This document shows, piece after piece, positions 6,138 to 14,266 of a stretch of DNA of 32,715 nucleotides. Below the pieces are notes generated by a model. That model saw nothing but the letters and a program-made list of their open reading frames with translations. It had not been told where the DNA came from and ran no database searches. Location of the stretch: NCBI GenBank assembly GCA_937943605.1, contig CALEAW010000033.1, positions 1 through 32,715 of the forward strand, given 5' to 3'. Position 1 is the first letter of the stretch; each line of letters starts with the position of its first letter. Both the position numbers and the translations under genes were made by a program. This stretch comes from an uncultured Sutterella sp. (GTDB lineage: Bacteria > Pseudomonadota > Gammaproteobacteria > Burkholderiales > Burkholderiaceae_F).

Positions 6138-6806
6138 TTACTGACGGGTACCGACAACTTCGACCACAGCGCGGCGGTTCGGAGCGAGGCACTGAACGAG
6201 TTCACGGAAGTTCTTGACCTGACCCTTCTTGGAGGGATCCGGACAGTCAACAACCGGGTCAAGTTCGCCACGGCCTTCCGTCTGGATCAAGTTGGCGTCA
6301 ACGCCCTTGGAGACGAGGTAAGCCTTAACAGCTTCAGCACGAGCAGCGGAGAGCTTTTCGTTGTAGGCTTCGCGGCCGAGACGGTCAGCGTAACCCGTGG
6401 AGAGAATCACTTCGACGTCAACGCCAGCGAGACGGGAGACGAGGTCGTCGAGAACGGCCTTGCCTTCATCCTTGAGCGTGGACTTATCGAAGTTGAAGAG
6501 CATGTCAGCAGAGAACGTGACCTTTTCAGCAGCCTTGGCAACCGGAGCGGCAGCCTGCTTAGCCGTGCAAGCGGCGGCGCTGAGGATGTCAGCGTCACAC
6601 TGGCAACCTTCGCCACCAACGCCCTGAGCTTCAGCAAGAGCCGGGGTCCAGAAACCGGTACGCCAGCAAAGACCAAAGCCAGACTTAACGACCTTGGCAT
6701 CAGAAGAATGGACATAGGGGCTGACCTGATCGGCAGCGAAAGAAGCGCCCGACACCGCCAGCATCATAGCGGCAACGAGACCGCCGATCTTCAGAGAAGT
6801 CTTCAT
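6138..6806 (-). CDS. ompA: OmpA-family outer membrane lipoprotein-like/peptidoglycan-associated protein
   Basis: A 222-aa protein starting at ATG 6806 (MKTSLKIGGLVAAMMLAVSG) with GAGGAT about 8 bases upstream; codons further upstream are untranslated leader. A signal peptide is cleaved near residue 24 (GASFA/ADQ). The mature N-terminus is short and carries Cys residues (GLCWRTGFWTPALA; CQCDADI; AACTAK), as in Burkholderiales OmpA, instead of an eight-stranded barrel. The C-terminal OmpA-like domain (about 95-222) has the peptidoglycan-binding pattern STGYADRLGREAYNEKLSAA and ends PNRRAVVEVVGTRQ. It would anchor the outer membrane to the cell wall. It is probably abundant: codon usage resembles that of rpsA here, and a strong terminator follows. 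The 245-base gap upstream (6807-7051) must hold its promoter, but I found no clear one. Confidence 0.92.
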   Translation of the reverse strand: MKTSLKIGGLVAAMMLAVSGASFAADQVSPYVHSSDAKVVKSGFGLCWRTGFWTPALAEAQGVGGEGCQCDADILSAAACTAKQAAAPVAKAAEKVTFSADMLFNFDKSTLKDEGKAVLDDLVSRLAGVDVEVILSTGYADRLGREAYNEKLSAARAEAVKAYLVSKGVDANLIQTEGRGELDPVVDCPDPSKKGQVKNFRELVQCLAPNRRAVVEVVGTRQ

Positions 6807-7051
6807 TGTTTTTATCCTCAAAAAATTCAGGAAGCTTAAACGGGATGGACGATTTGTTACCAACAACACGGCTGGCTTACAAACAGATCACCCAAATACG
6901 AGACCCGTTACCGTCAGACAGGATACACCGAAAGATTTCAAAAAGGGAGCAATCCCACGGTTAATACGTACTAACAGCAACAATATGGTCACTCAGAAGT
7001 ATTCTGTCAGATTTTTTGACGGAATGCTACTAGTTATATAACGTAGCCTCC

Positions 7052-8371
7052 TTACATTCTATTTTGCCACTCTTTTGCCATATTAATGAGATCATTTGGT
7101 TTGAGCGTGTTAATAAACGTTGCTGAGTTTTTCCGTGAGGCAATGAGTTCGCCTGCTACCCAGGTGTGGGTCACGTTTTCTCGACCTGCTGAATAAAGGA
7201 CTTGAGCGGCAGGGTCAAGTGTGGGTTGGCAACTAATGTGTGAAAGATCGATAGCAATCATGTCAGCGGCTTTGCCCACTTCGAGTGACCCGATATCATG
7301 ATCCCAATGGAGTGCTTTGGCACCTCCCAATGTGGCGCTTTCTAGCATGTCATGCACTTGAGCGGTCGTCGTGTCATTGGCGACTGCTTTTGTCAACATG
7401 GCGGCAATACGTGTTTCTTCAAGTAAATCAAGTTTATCGTTACTGGCTGCGCCGTCAGTGCCAATGCCAATATTGATGCCAGCTTTCATAAATTTGGCGA
7501 CAGGGGCAAAGCCAGAGGCTAATTTGAGATTCGAACAAGGACAATGACAAACGGAGCATCCTGCCTCAGCTAGGCGTTCAATATCCTCGTCATTGCAGTG
7601 AACGCTGTGGACTGAAATTAAGCGCTCGTTGACTAAACCGAGATGAGCAAGGCGTTCGAGCGGACGCATTTGATGTTCGGTTAGAGAGTTCGTGACTTCT
7701 CCTGCAGTTTCATTGACGTGAATGTGAATGGGTACGTCATAGGCCTCGCTGAGTTCGGCGCAACGCTTTAATGCTTGGTCGTTAACGGTGTATGGCGCGT
7801 GAGGAGCAATGGTTGCCTTAATAAAAGGATCGTTTTGATAGCGTTCAAGAAGTTCCTCGGCTTTTCTGAGGTATTCATCATCGTTTTGTGCCCAAGCGGA
7901 TGGAAAGCCGATGACAAGTCCAGAGACCGCGCAACGTAATCCTGCTTCTCGTAGTCCGCGTGCTGTGGCTTCAGGGAAAAAGTATTGATCCGACGTACAT
8001 GTGACGCCGCTCAGTGCCATTTCATGACCAGCAAGCAGTGCGCCGTCGTGCACGAAGGCATCGCTCATGAATTTACCTTCTGCTGGCCAAATTTTGGTTC
8101 TGAGCCAATCCATCAAGGGTAAATCTGCGCCTAAGCCGCGAAGTAGGTTCATGGCAGCGTGCGAGTGCAGGTTAACGAGACCGGGCATAAGGACGCTTTG
8201 GGGTAGCTGAACGACTTCCTTGGCGTCTGGATACTTTGAGTGAGCCAATGTCGCAGGTAGGATGTCGTGGATACGACCGTTGACAACGACAAGGGCATGG
8301 TTTTCGAGAACCACTCGTTTTGGCACGATGGGAATAAGCCAGCGGGCTTCGATAATAGAGTCGACAGTCAT
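7052..8371 (-). CDS. mtaD: 5-methylthioadenosine/S-adenosylhomocysteine deaminase-type amidohydrolase
   Basis: A 439-aa amidohydrolase of the TRZ/ATZ group. Zn ligands are visible: H69 and H71 (VNLHSHAAMNLLRG), the His of PIHIHVNETAGE, the His of SVHCNDEDI, and the Asp of GIGTDGAASNDKLDL. PHAPYTV is also typical. These enzymes deaminate adenine-containing thioethers (MTA, SAH) or related bases. Start ATG 8371 (MTVDSIIEARWLIPIV) has GGATGA about 8 bases upstream. It is divergent from gyrA. Substrate within the family (MTA/SAH, adenosine, guanine-like) cannot be settled from sequence alone. Confidence 0.85.
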   Translation of the reverse strand: MTVDSIIEARWLIPIVPKRVVLENHALVVVNGRIHDILPATLAHSKYPDAKEVVQLPQSVLMPGLVNLHSHAAMNLLRGLGADLPLMDWLRTKIWPAEGKFMSDAFVHDGALLAGHEMALSGVTCTSDQYFFPEATARGLREAGLRCAVSGLVIGFPSAWAQNDDEYLRKAEELLERYQNDPFIKATIAPHAPYTVNDQALKRCAELSEAYDVPIHIHVNETAGEVTNSLTEHQMRPLERLAHLGLVNERLISVHSVHCNDEDIERLAEAGCSVCHCPCSNLKLASGFAPVAKFMKAGINIGIGTDGAASNDKLDLLEETRIAAMLTKAVANDTTTAQVHDMLESATLGGAKALHWDHDIGSLEVGKAADMIAIDLSHISCQPTLDPAAQVLYSAGRENVTHTWVAGELIASRKNSATFINTLKPNDLINMAKEWQNRM

Positions 8372-8490
8372 GGTGAATCATCCACGAAAAAAGAGAAATA
8401 AGGCTCGAAAACGTGTGATCAAGCATTAGAACGGAGGGAAAATCCCGTTACGTTCAAAGTATTGTAGCCGCCTTTCTTTCAGTGAATAAC

Positions 8491-8499
8491 TGGTAGAAT
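8491..8499 (+). promoter_or_regulatory. Candidate gyrA promoter (extended -10)
   Basis: TGGTAGAAT matches an extended -10 (TGnTAnAAT) in the 284-base mtaD-gyrA divergent gap. No good -35 is present, as is allowed for extended -10 promoters. Confidence 0.35.
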
Positions 8500-8655
8500 T
8501 AAGGGTTTAGATCACGTTGAGCGAACGCTGTACTTTCGTTCAAAAGCAGGGGACAATCAAAATTTTGCCTCTGAAGGTGATCTTATTTGAACTGAATTGT
8601 GAAAGGTGGAGTGACTAAGGATAGTGACTCGCCTCGACCCAAAGGAAAAAACGGC

Positions 8656-11421
8656 ATGGACGAAAAGGATAAAAAGGAAGAGCCGCAGGTGACTGAGACG
8701 GATGATGTCACTGGGGGTGATGACGAAACTCCATTGCAGGGGTCTTCGTTATCGGTGGCCCAAGAGCTCCTTCCGATTTCGCTTGAGTCGGAAATGAAGC
8801 GTTCGTATCTTGATTACGCGATGAGCGTGATTGTTGGACGTGCGCTTCCCGATGTACGTGATGGTTTGAAACCTGTACATCGCCGTGTGCTCCATGCCAT
8901 GAATGAGATCAAGAACACTCACCACAATCCGACCAAAAAAGCGGCTCGTGTGGTGGGTGAAGTGCTCGGTAAGTACCATCCGCATGGTGACTCTGCTGCG
9001 TACATGACGATCGTTCGTATGGCTCAGCCATTCTCGTTGCGTTACCCGTTGATTTTTGGTCAAGGGAACTTTGGTTCGATTGACGGTGATAGCCCAGCTG
9101 CTATGCGTTATACCGAAGTGCGCCTTGAAAAGATCGCAAGCGAAATGCTGGCCGATATTAATGAAGATACGGTCGATTTTGTTCCGAACTTCGATAACTC
9201 CGAAAAAGAACCTGTCGTTTTACCAACGCGCTTGCCGCAGCTGTTGATTAATGGCTCTTCGGGTATCGCTGTAGGTATGGCCACCAATATTCCGCCGCAT
9301 AATTTGCGTGAAACGGTGGATGCCTGCTTGTATCAGCTCAATAATCCGGATTGCTCGATTGAGGATTTGATTCGCTTGATGCCAGCGCCGGACTTCCCGA
9401 CTGGCGGTATCATTTTTGGTATTTCTGATGTTCATCAGGGGTATCGAACGGGGCGTGGTCGTGTCGTGATGCGCGCGCGTACTCACCTTGAAGAGTTTGG
9501 TCGCGAGCGTACTCGTATCGTCGTGGATGAAATTCCGTACATGGTCAATAAGCGTGTCATGTACGAAAAGATGCACGAGTTGATGCGTGAAAAGAAGATC
9601 GAAGGTATTGCCGAAATGCGTGATGAATCCTCGAAGGATATCCGCATTTGTATCGACCTGAAGCAAGGCGTCATGCCAGAAGTGGTGCTCAATAACCTCT
9701 TCAAGATGACGCAAATGCAAGAAAGCTTCGGCATGAATATGGTGGCACTTGTTGACGGTCAGCCGACCTTGCTGAATTTGCAACAGATGATCCATTACTT
9801 CTTGTCGCATCGTCGTGAAGTGGTGACCCGTCGTACCGTCTTCCGTTTGGGTAAGTACCGTGCTCAGGGGCATTTGCTCGAAGGTCAAACGGTTGCATTG
9901 TCTAATTTGGATGAATTTATCCGCATTATCCGCGGTGCTGCAACGCCTGCAGAGGCTGCTGAAGAGCTTTATGGTCGCGGTTGGCCGACGGCAATGGCTG
10001 AAGAGTTGGCTAGCCGTAGCGTTGAAGATATGCATCGCTACTATCCAGAGGATATGGATCCATCTCGTGGTATTCAGCCCGATGGCTTGTACTACCTGAC
10101 GCGTGTTCAGATCGACAATATTTTGGCGATGAGTTTACGTCGATTGACGGGGCTTGAACAGGATAAGGTTCGCGCGGATTATGCAGCGATGATGGAAAGC
10201 ATTGCGGACTGCTTGGATATCCTTTCTCGTCCTGAACGCGTGAACGCGATCATTGGCTCTGAACTCGAAAACATTCGTGAACAGTATGGTGATGAACGTC
10301 GTTCTACGATTGACCTGATGGGCGATCCTAACTTCAATAAGCGTGACTTGATTCCTCGTCGTGACATGGTCGTAACCTTGTCGCGCGGCGGTTATATCAA
10401 GAGTCAGGACTTGGCTGATTATGACGCTCAGACGCGTGGCGGCAAGGGCCGCAAAGTCCAAGAAATGACGAAGGACGATGAGGTTGCTGAACTATTCATC
10501 GCCAATACGCATGACATCATCATGTGCTTCTCGACGGCCGGTCGAGTGTATCCGATTGATGTCTTTGAGTTGCCAGAAGGTAAGTCCAATACGCGTGGTC
10601 GTCCGATTGTGAATTTGTTGCCGCTTGAAGAGGGCGAACAAATTTCATTCATCCTTCCGATCCAGGGCTTTGATGATGAACACTTTGTCGTCATGGCTAC
10701 GAACCGCGGAACTGTGAAGAAGACGCCGCTTTCGGCCTTTAAGAATGCTCGCTTACGCGGGATTATCGCAACGGTACTCGAAGAAGGCGAAACCTTAGTC
10801 GGCGTGGGGATCACTGATGGCAAGAGTGACATCATGCTCTTTAGTGATGCAGGTAAGTGTGTTCGCTTTAACGAATCCATCTTGCGTTCATTGGGGCGTT
10901 CGGCTCATGGTGTTCGAGGGATGCGTCTTGAAGATGATCAATCGTTGATTGCTTTGATCATTACGAATGACGACACTAAGGATGTCTTGACTGCGACTGA
11001 GCATGGTTATGGTAAGCGCACGTCTGTTGTGGACTATCCGCGCCATGGTCGTGGTGGTAAGGGTGTAATCGCGATTTCGACATCGGCACGTAACGGTCGT
11101 TTGGTTTCGGCTGTTCTCACTCAGACCGAAGACGAAATCATGCTTCTGACGACGGGGGGTAAGGTTGTGCGTACGCGTGCTGGCGAGGTCAGCGTATTGA
11201 GTCGTGGTGCTCAGGGCGTACGCTTGATCAATCCGGGTAACGATCTTTTGGCTTCGGTACGTCGAGTTGCTGTCAGTAGCGATGAGGATGAACTCGAAAG
11301 TCTCCAGATTGAAGCCTCTGAAGAAGATTTGATGTGTACGGAAGTAGATCCTGTTGAAGAGCAGGAAGTGCTCGATGATGAGGATACGGAAGACACAACA
11401 ACTGACCTTGATCAAGAATGA
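8656..11421 (+). CDS. gyrA: DNA gyrase subunit A
   Basis: GyrA of 921 aa from the ATG at 8656 (MDEKDKKEEPQ), which has AAAGGA 9 bases upstream. An in-frame GTG at 8599 would add 19 residues. The breakage-reunion domain has YAMSVIVGRALPDVRDGLKP, the catalytic Tyr152 (AAMRYTE) and the quinolone-resistance region GKYHPHGDSAAYMTIVRM. The C-terminal wrapping domain includes a GyrA-box-like QTRGGKGRK and a long acidic tail (about the last 45 residues). The GyrA box and tail favour GyrA over ParC. With GyrB it introduces negative supercoils. Two substitutions stand out at normally conserved sites: Met117, at the place of E. coli Asp87, and Phe134, at the place of Asp104. A terminator follows. Confidence 0.97.
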   Translation: MDEKDKKEEPQVTETDDVTGGDDETPLQGSSLSVAQELLPISLESEMKRSYLDYAMSVIVGRALPDVRDGLKPVHRRVLHAMNEIKNTHHNPTKKAARVVGEVLGKYHPHGDSAAYMTIVRMAQPFSLRYPLIFGQGNFGSIDGDSPAAMRYTEVRLEKIASEMLADINEDTVDFVPNFDNSEKEPVVLPTRLPQLLINGSSGIAVGMATNIPPHNLRETVDACLYQLNNPDCSIEDLIRLMPAPDFPTGGIIFGISDVHQGYRTGRGRVVMRARTHLEEFGRERTRIVVDEIPYMVNKRVMYEKMHELMREKKIEGIAEMRDESSKDIRICIDLKQGVMPEVVLNNLFKMTQMQESFGMNMVALVDGQPTLLNLQQMIHYFLSHRREVVTRRTVFRLGKYRAQGHLLEGQTVALSNLDEFIRIIRGAATPAEAAEELYGRGWPTAMAEELASRSVEDMHRYYPEDMDPSRGIQPDGLYYLTRVQIDNILAMSLRRLTGLEQDKVRADYAAMMESIADCLDILSRPERVNAIIGSELENIREQYGDERRSTIDLMGDPNFNKRDLIPRRDMVVTLSRGGYIKSQDLADYDAQTRGGKGRKVQEMTKDDEVAELFIANTHDIIMCFSTAGRVYPIDVFELPEGKSNTRGRPIVNLLPLEEGEQISFILPIQGFDDEHFVVMATNRGTVKKTPLSAFKNARLRGIIATVLEEGETLVGVGITDGKSDIMLFSDAGKCVRFNESILRSLGRSAHGVRGMRLEDDQSLIALIITNDDTKDVLTATEHGYGKRTSVVDYPRHGRGGKGVIAISTSARNGRLVSAVLTQTEDEIMLLTTGGKVVRTRAGEVSVLSRGAQGVRLINPGNDLLASVRRVAVSSDEDELESLQIEASEEDLMCTEVDPVEEQEVLDDEDTEDTTTDLDQE

Positions 11422-11467
11422 TGGCAGTTTTGTCCTCTCTCATTTGTGAGTGAGATCGCATAAGATA

Positions 11468-11504
11468 AACAGATGCGTACGATTTTCGGCGCATCTGTTT
11501 TTTT
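11468..11504 (+). terminator. Terminator of gyrA
   Basis: AACAGATGCG (11468-11477) pairs perfectly with CGCATCTGTT (11490-11499), followed by a run of T. Confidence 0.9.
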
Positions 11505-11548
11505 ATACATACTGTTCACTTAATGAATTGCTGATGGGGGAAGAGTAA

Positions 11549-12637
11549 ATGGCACGAGGCTACAACTTTGCGGCGGGTCCGAGCATGTTGCCGGAAACGG
11601 TTATTCAACAGGTACAGACCGCTGTTGCTGATTACGAAGGTCAGGGCTATTCGATTCTTGAAATGATGCACCGTAAGCCTGCCTTTGAAGCAGTGTTGCT
11701 TGAGCTCAAGAGCCGCGTGAAGTCACTTTTGAATGTACCCGATGATTTCGAGATTCTCTTTTGCCCGGGCGGCGGCAAGATGCAGTTCGCGATGGTGCCC
11801 TTGAATTTGGTTACCCAAGGCTGCCGTGGTGGGTATGTGGTGACGGGGACGTGGTCTCGTATGGCCTCTGAAGAAGCTCGACGCGTCGCTCGTGAAGTCA
11901 CGCTTTGGGCGGGCAATGGGTGTGAATTGCCAACCAATGTGATTCGCGTCCCAAATGATGTGGACTATGTCTACTTCTGCGACAACGAAACAGTGGATGG
12001 GACAGAATTTACGGGTCTGCCGATGGTAGACAACGATGAAGTCCGATTTGTTTCGGATATGTCGAGTAACTTTATGAGTCGTCCGATTGACTTTACGCGT
12101 TATGCCGCCATTTGGGCTGGTGTGCAAAAGAATTTTGGAACGGCGGGGCTTGCTTGCGTGATTGTTCGCCGTGACATGCTAGGGTGTGCGGCCGAAACAG
12201 TGCCTTCCATGTTGGACTGGTCTGTCTATGCGAAGAACAATAGTCTTCAAAATACGCCCCCGGTGCTGCAGTTCTATACGGCTATGTTGATGGCGCGTTG
12301 GGTGGACGAACAAGGTGGCGTTGCAGAAATGGACCGTCGTGCCAAGGCCCGTTCAGACATGCTTTATGGGGCGATTGACGATATGTCTGACTTCTATGTC
12401 TGCAAGTTGGCCCCTGGTGTCCGTAGTCGTATGAATGTGGTCTTTAATTTGGCCGATGAGTCTTTGATTCCGACTTTTGTGGCTGAAGCTGCGGCTCAGG
12501 GTATGACGAATCTAGCTGGTCACCGTTCTGTGGGCGGTTTACGCGCCTCTCTTTACAACGTGATGCCAATGGAAGGGGTCGAAAAGCTCACCGCTTTCAT
12601 GCGTGACTTTGCGGGTCGCTATGGTAAAGGCCGCTAA
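11549..12637 (+). CDS. serC: Phosphoserine aminotransferase
   Basis: A 362-aa class V aminotransferase that converts 3-phosphohydroxypyruvate to phosphoserine, and also acts in PLP synthesis in many bacteria. The PLP lysine is Lys194 (WAGVQKNFGTAGL). Other family motifs are NFAAGPSMLPETV at the N-terminus, FCPGGGKMQFAMVPLNL, SDMSSNFMSRPIDF and GHRSVGGLRASLYNVM at the C-terminus. The start at 11549 has GGGGGAAGAG a few bases upstream. It overlaps pheA by 17 bases, so serC, pheA and perhaps cmk form one operon. The gyrA-serC-pheA order is standard in Burkholderiales. Confidence 0.96.
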   Translation: MARGYNFAAGPSMLPETVIQQVQTAVADYEGQGYSILEMMHRKPAFEAVLLELKSRVKSLLNVPDDFEILFCPGGGKMQFAMVPLNLVTQGCRGGYVVTGTWSRMASEEARRVAREVTLWAGNGCELPTNVIRVPNDVDYVYFCDNETVDGTEFTGLPMVDNDEVRFVSDMSSNFMSRPIDFTRYAAIWAGVQKNFGTAGLACVIVRRDMLGCAAETVPSMLDWSVYAKNNSLQNTPPVLQFYTAMLMARWVDEQGGVAEMDRRAKARSDMLYGAIDDMSDFYVCKLAPGVRSRMNVVFNLADESLIPTFVAEAAAQGMTNLAGHRSVGGLRASLYNVMPMEGVEKLTAFMRDFAGRYGKGR

Positions 12638-13460
12638 TCGTCGAGTGGCTTATCTTGGGCCTGCAGGTACTTTTTCAGAACAGGCTGTCAAGGCCTTTTT
12701 TGGGAAATCGGTGTGTGCAGTGCCCAAACCTGGCTTCGACTCGGTACTTGATGCCGTTGAAGCGCAAGAGGTCGAGTTTGGTGTTATTGCGATTGAAAAT
12801 AACACCAATGGGACTGTCACGCATGCGTTGGATTTACTTTTGGAGCGACAACTTTCCATTGTTGGCGAAGTGACGGTACCCGTGATTCATCACTTCTTAA
12901 CGCAAGCAGGAGAACTTGGTCGGGTTTCTAAGGTTTACGCGCATCCTCAGGCTTTAGCTCAATGCCGTTATTGGTTGCAAAGACATGTTCCGAAGGCTGA
13001 GTTAATCGCCGTCTCATCTAACGCAGAAGGCGCTCGACGTGCCTCGGTAGAGTCTGATGCGGCTGGGATTGCGCCACGAGAAGCTGCTGACTTATATGAC
13101 CTAAAAACAGTCGCGGCGGGTATTCAGGACGGAGAAGGGAATAAAACACGCTTTTTGGTGATGGCTACCCTTGCGCAAACATGGGAACCATGCGATTTAC
13201 CCTACAAAACCAGTATTGTTTTTAGTGTAGCTAACCAACCTGGTGCGCTCTATCGTATGCTTATACCGCTAGCCGAAAATGGGGTGCAGATGGTGCGTAT
13301 CGAAAGTCGACCTGCACGTAACGGTCAATGGGAGTACAACTTTTTCATTGATCTTGAAGGTAGCGAGCGCGACCCTCATGTGGTTCAGGCATTAGATGCT
13401 ATGCGTGCTCAAGCGCAACATTGGCGAGTGCTCGGTATGTATCCCGTTTTTGAGGCGTAA
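12621..13460 (+). CDS. pheA: Prephenate dehydratase (monofunctional, with ACT domain)
   Basis: A 279-aa enzyme that converts prephenate to phenylpyruvate for phenylalanine synthesis. The PDT domain begins almost at once (AYLGPAGTFSEQAVKAFF, residues 9-26), includes the catalytic Thr-Arg-Phe of GNKTRFLVM, and is followed by an ACT regulatory domain (about 193-270: TSIVFSVANQPGALYRML; VRIESRPARNGQWEYNFFID), which normally binds phenylalanine for feedback inhibition. The chorismate mutase domain (about 90 residues) present at the N-terminus of most betaproteobacterial PheA is absent. The ATG at 12621 lies inside the end of serC; the upstream GTG at 12603 is less likely. The expected hisC, tyrA and aroA neighbours are also missing after pheA. 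Confidence 0.93.
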   Translation: MVKAANRRVAYLGPAGTFSEQAVKAFFGKSVCAVPKPGFDSVLDAVEAQEVEFGVIAIENNTNGTVTHALDLLLERQLSIVGEVTVPVIHHFLTQAGELGRVSKVYAHPQALAQCRYWLQRHVPKAELIAVSSNAEGARRASVESDAAGIAPREAADLYDLKTVAAGIQDGEGNKTRFLVMATLAQTWEPCDLPYKTSIVFSVANQPGALYRMLIPLAENGVQMVRIESRPARNGQWEYNFFIDLEGSERDPHVVQALDAMRAQAQHWRVLGMYPVFEA

Positions 13461-13491
13461 TGGACTTCTATTTAAAAGAGAGACTAGAAAT

Positions 13492-14154
13492 ATGACAGAT
13501 AGCATTCCAGTCATTACGATTGATGGCCCAGCCGCTAGTGGTAAAGGGACGATTGCTGCGCGTGTTGCAGAGGCGTTGGGTTTTCATTATTTAGATAGTG
13601 GTGCTCTTTACCGAATTGCCACCCTTAATGCGTTACAAAAGGGTATTTGTCTCGATGACGCGGAAGCGCTGACAGTGGCGACTCAAAAAATTGCGCCTAC
13701 CTTTAAAGAGGGGCGAATTTTTTTAGAAGGTCAAGATGTCACGACGGCCATCAGAGCTGAAGAAGTGAGTGCGGCAACGAGCCGCGTGGCCGTGGTGCCT
13801 GGTGTACGTGCCGCACTCTTTGAGCTTCAAAAGGATGCGGCTCAATTGCCTGGGCTCGTCGCTGATGGGCGCGATATGGGGACGGTTGTGTTCCCTGATG
13901 CACCGCTTAAAGTTTTTTTGACGGCGACTGCTCGAGTTCGTGCAGAACGACGTTATCGTCAGCTCCTCGAACGTGGGGAAGAAGCGGACTTGGCTGCATT
14001 GACGGCAGATCTTGAAGAACGTGATCGTCGTGATAGCAAACGCGCAACAGCGCCTTTGAAAGCTGCTGAGGATGCTCGCGTTTTGGATACTTCTGAGATG
14101 GGAATCGAAGAAGTCGTAAAAAAAGTCCTCTCATGGTGGGACGAGGCACGATAA
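13492..14154 (+). CDS. cmk: Cytidylate kinase
   Basis: A 220-aa nucleoside monophosphate kinase that phosphorylates CMP and dCMP. The P-loop GPAASGKGT is at residues 12-20; CMP-binding and core motifs follow (YLDSGALYRIATL; VADGRDMGTVVFPDAPLKVFLTA; RDRRDSKRATAPLKAAEDARVLDTS). The ATG at 13492 has AGAGAGA about 8-10 bases upstream; the frame is open further up but that part overlaps pheA. It sits just upstream of rpsA, as in very many proteobacteria, and 31 bases after pheA. Confidence 0.96.
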   Translation: MTDSIPVITIDGPAASGKGTIAARVAEALGFHYLDSGALYRIATLNALQKGICLDDAEALTVATQKIAPTFKEGRIFLEGQDVTTAIRAEEVSAATSRVAVVPGVRAALFELQKDAAQLPGLVADGRDMGTVVFPDAPLKVFLTATARVRAERRYRQLLERGEEADLAALTADLEERDRRDSKRATAPLKAAEDARVLDTSEMGIEEVVKKVLSWWDEAR

Positions 14155-14185
14155 GTTGTCGTAGAATAGGCGTTCCTTTTTTCAT

Positions 14186-14216
14186 CGAGCCGCCCATAAA
14201 GGCGGTTCGGTTTTTG
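14186..14216 (+). terminator. Hairpin with T-run between cmk and rpsA (terminator or rpsA leader element)
   Basis: CGAGCCGCC (14186-14194) pairs with GGCGGTTCG (14201-14209), one G-U pair, loop CATAAA, followed by GTTTTTG. It would end cmk transcription. If rpsA is transcribed from further upstream (a TAGAAT lies at 14162-14167) it would instead be part of the rpsA leader. Confidence 0.75.
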
Positions 14217-14266
14217 TTCAACTCCGCCCAAGGGATCACCCGCGGGTGTGTATTTTCTTTTTAAAC

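Noticed and set aside
7001..7025. Inverted repeat ATTCTGTCA/TGACGGAAT after the mtaD-type gene
   Set aside because: No T-run follows on the minus strand, so it is not supported as a terminator.
9220..10035. 271-codon minus-strand ORF opposite gyrA
   Set aside because: Shadow of gyrA codons with skewed His/Thr content and no ribosome binding site.
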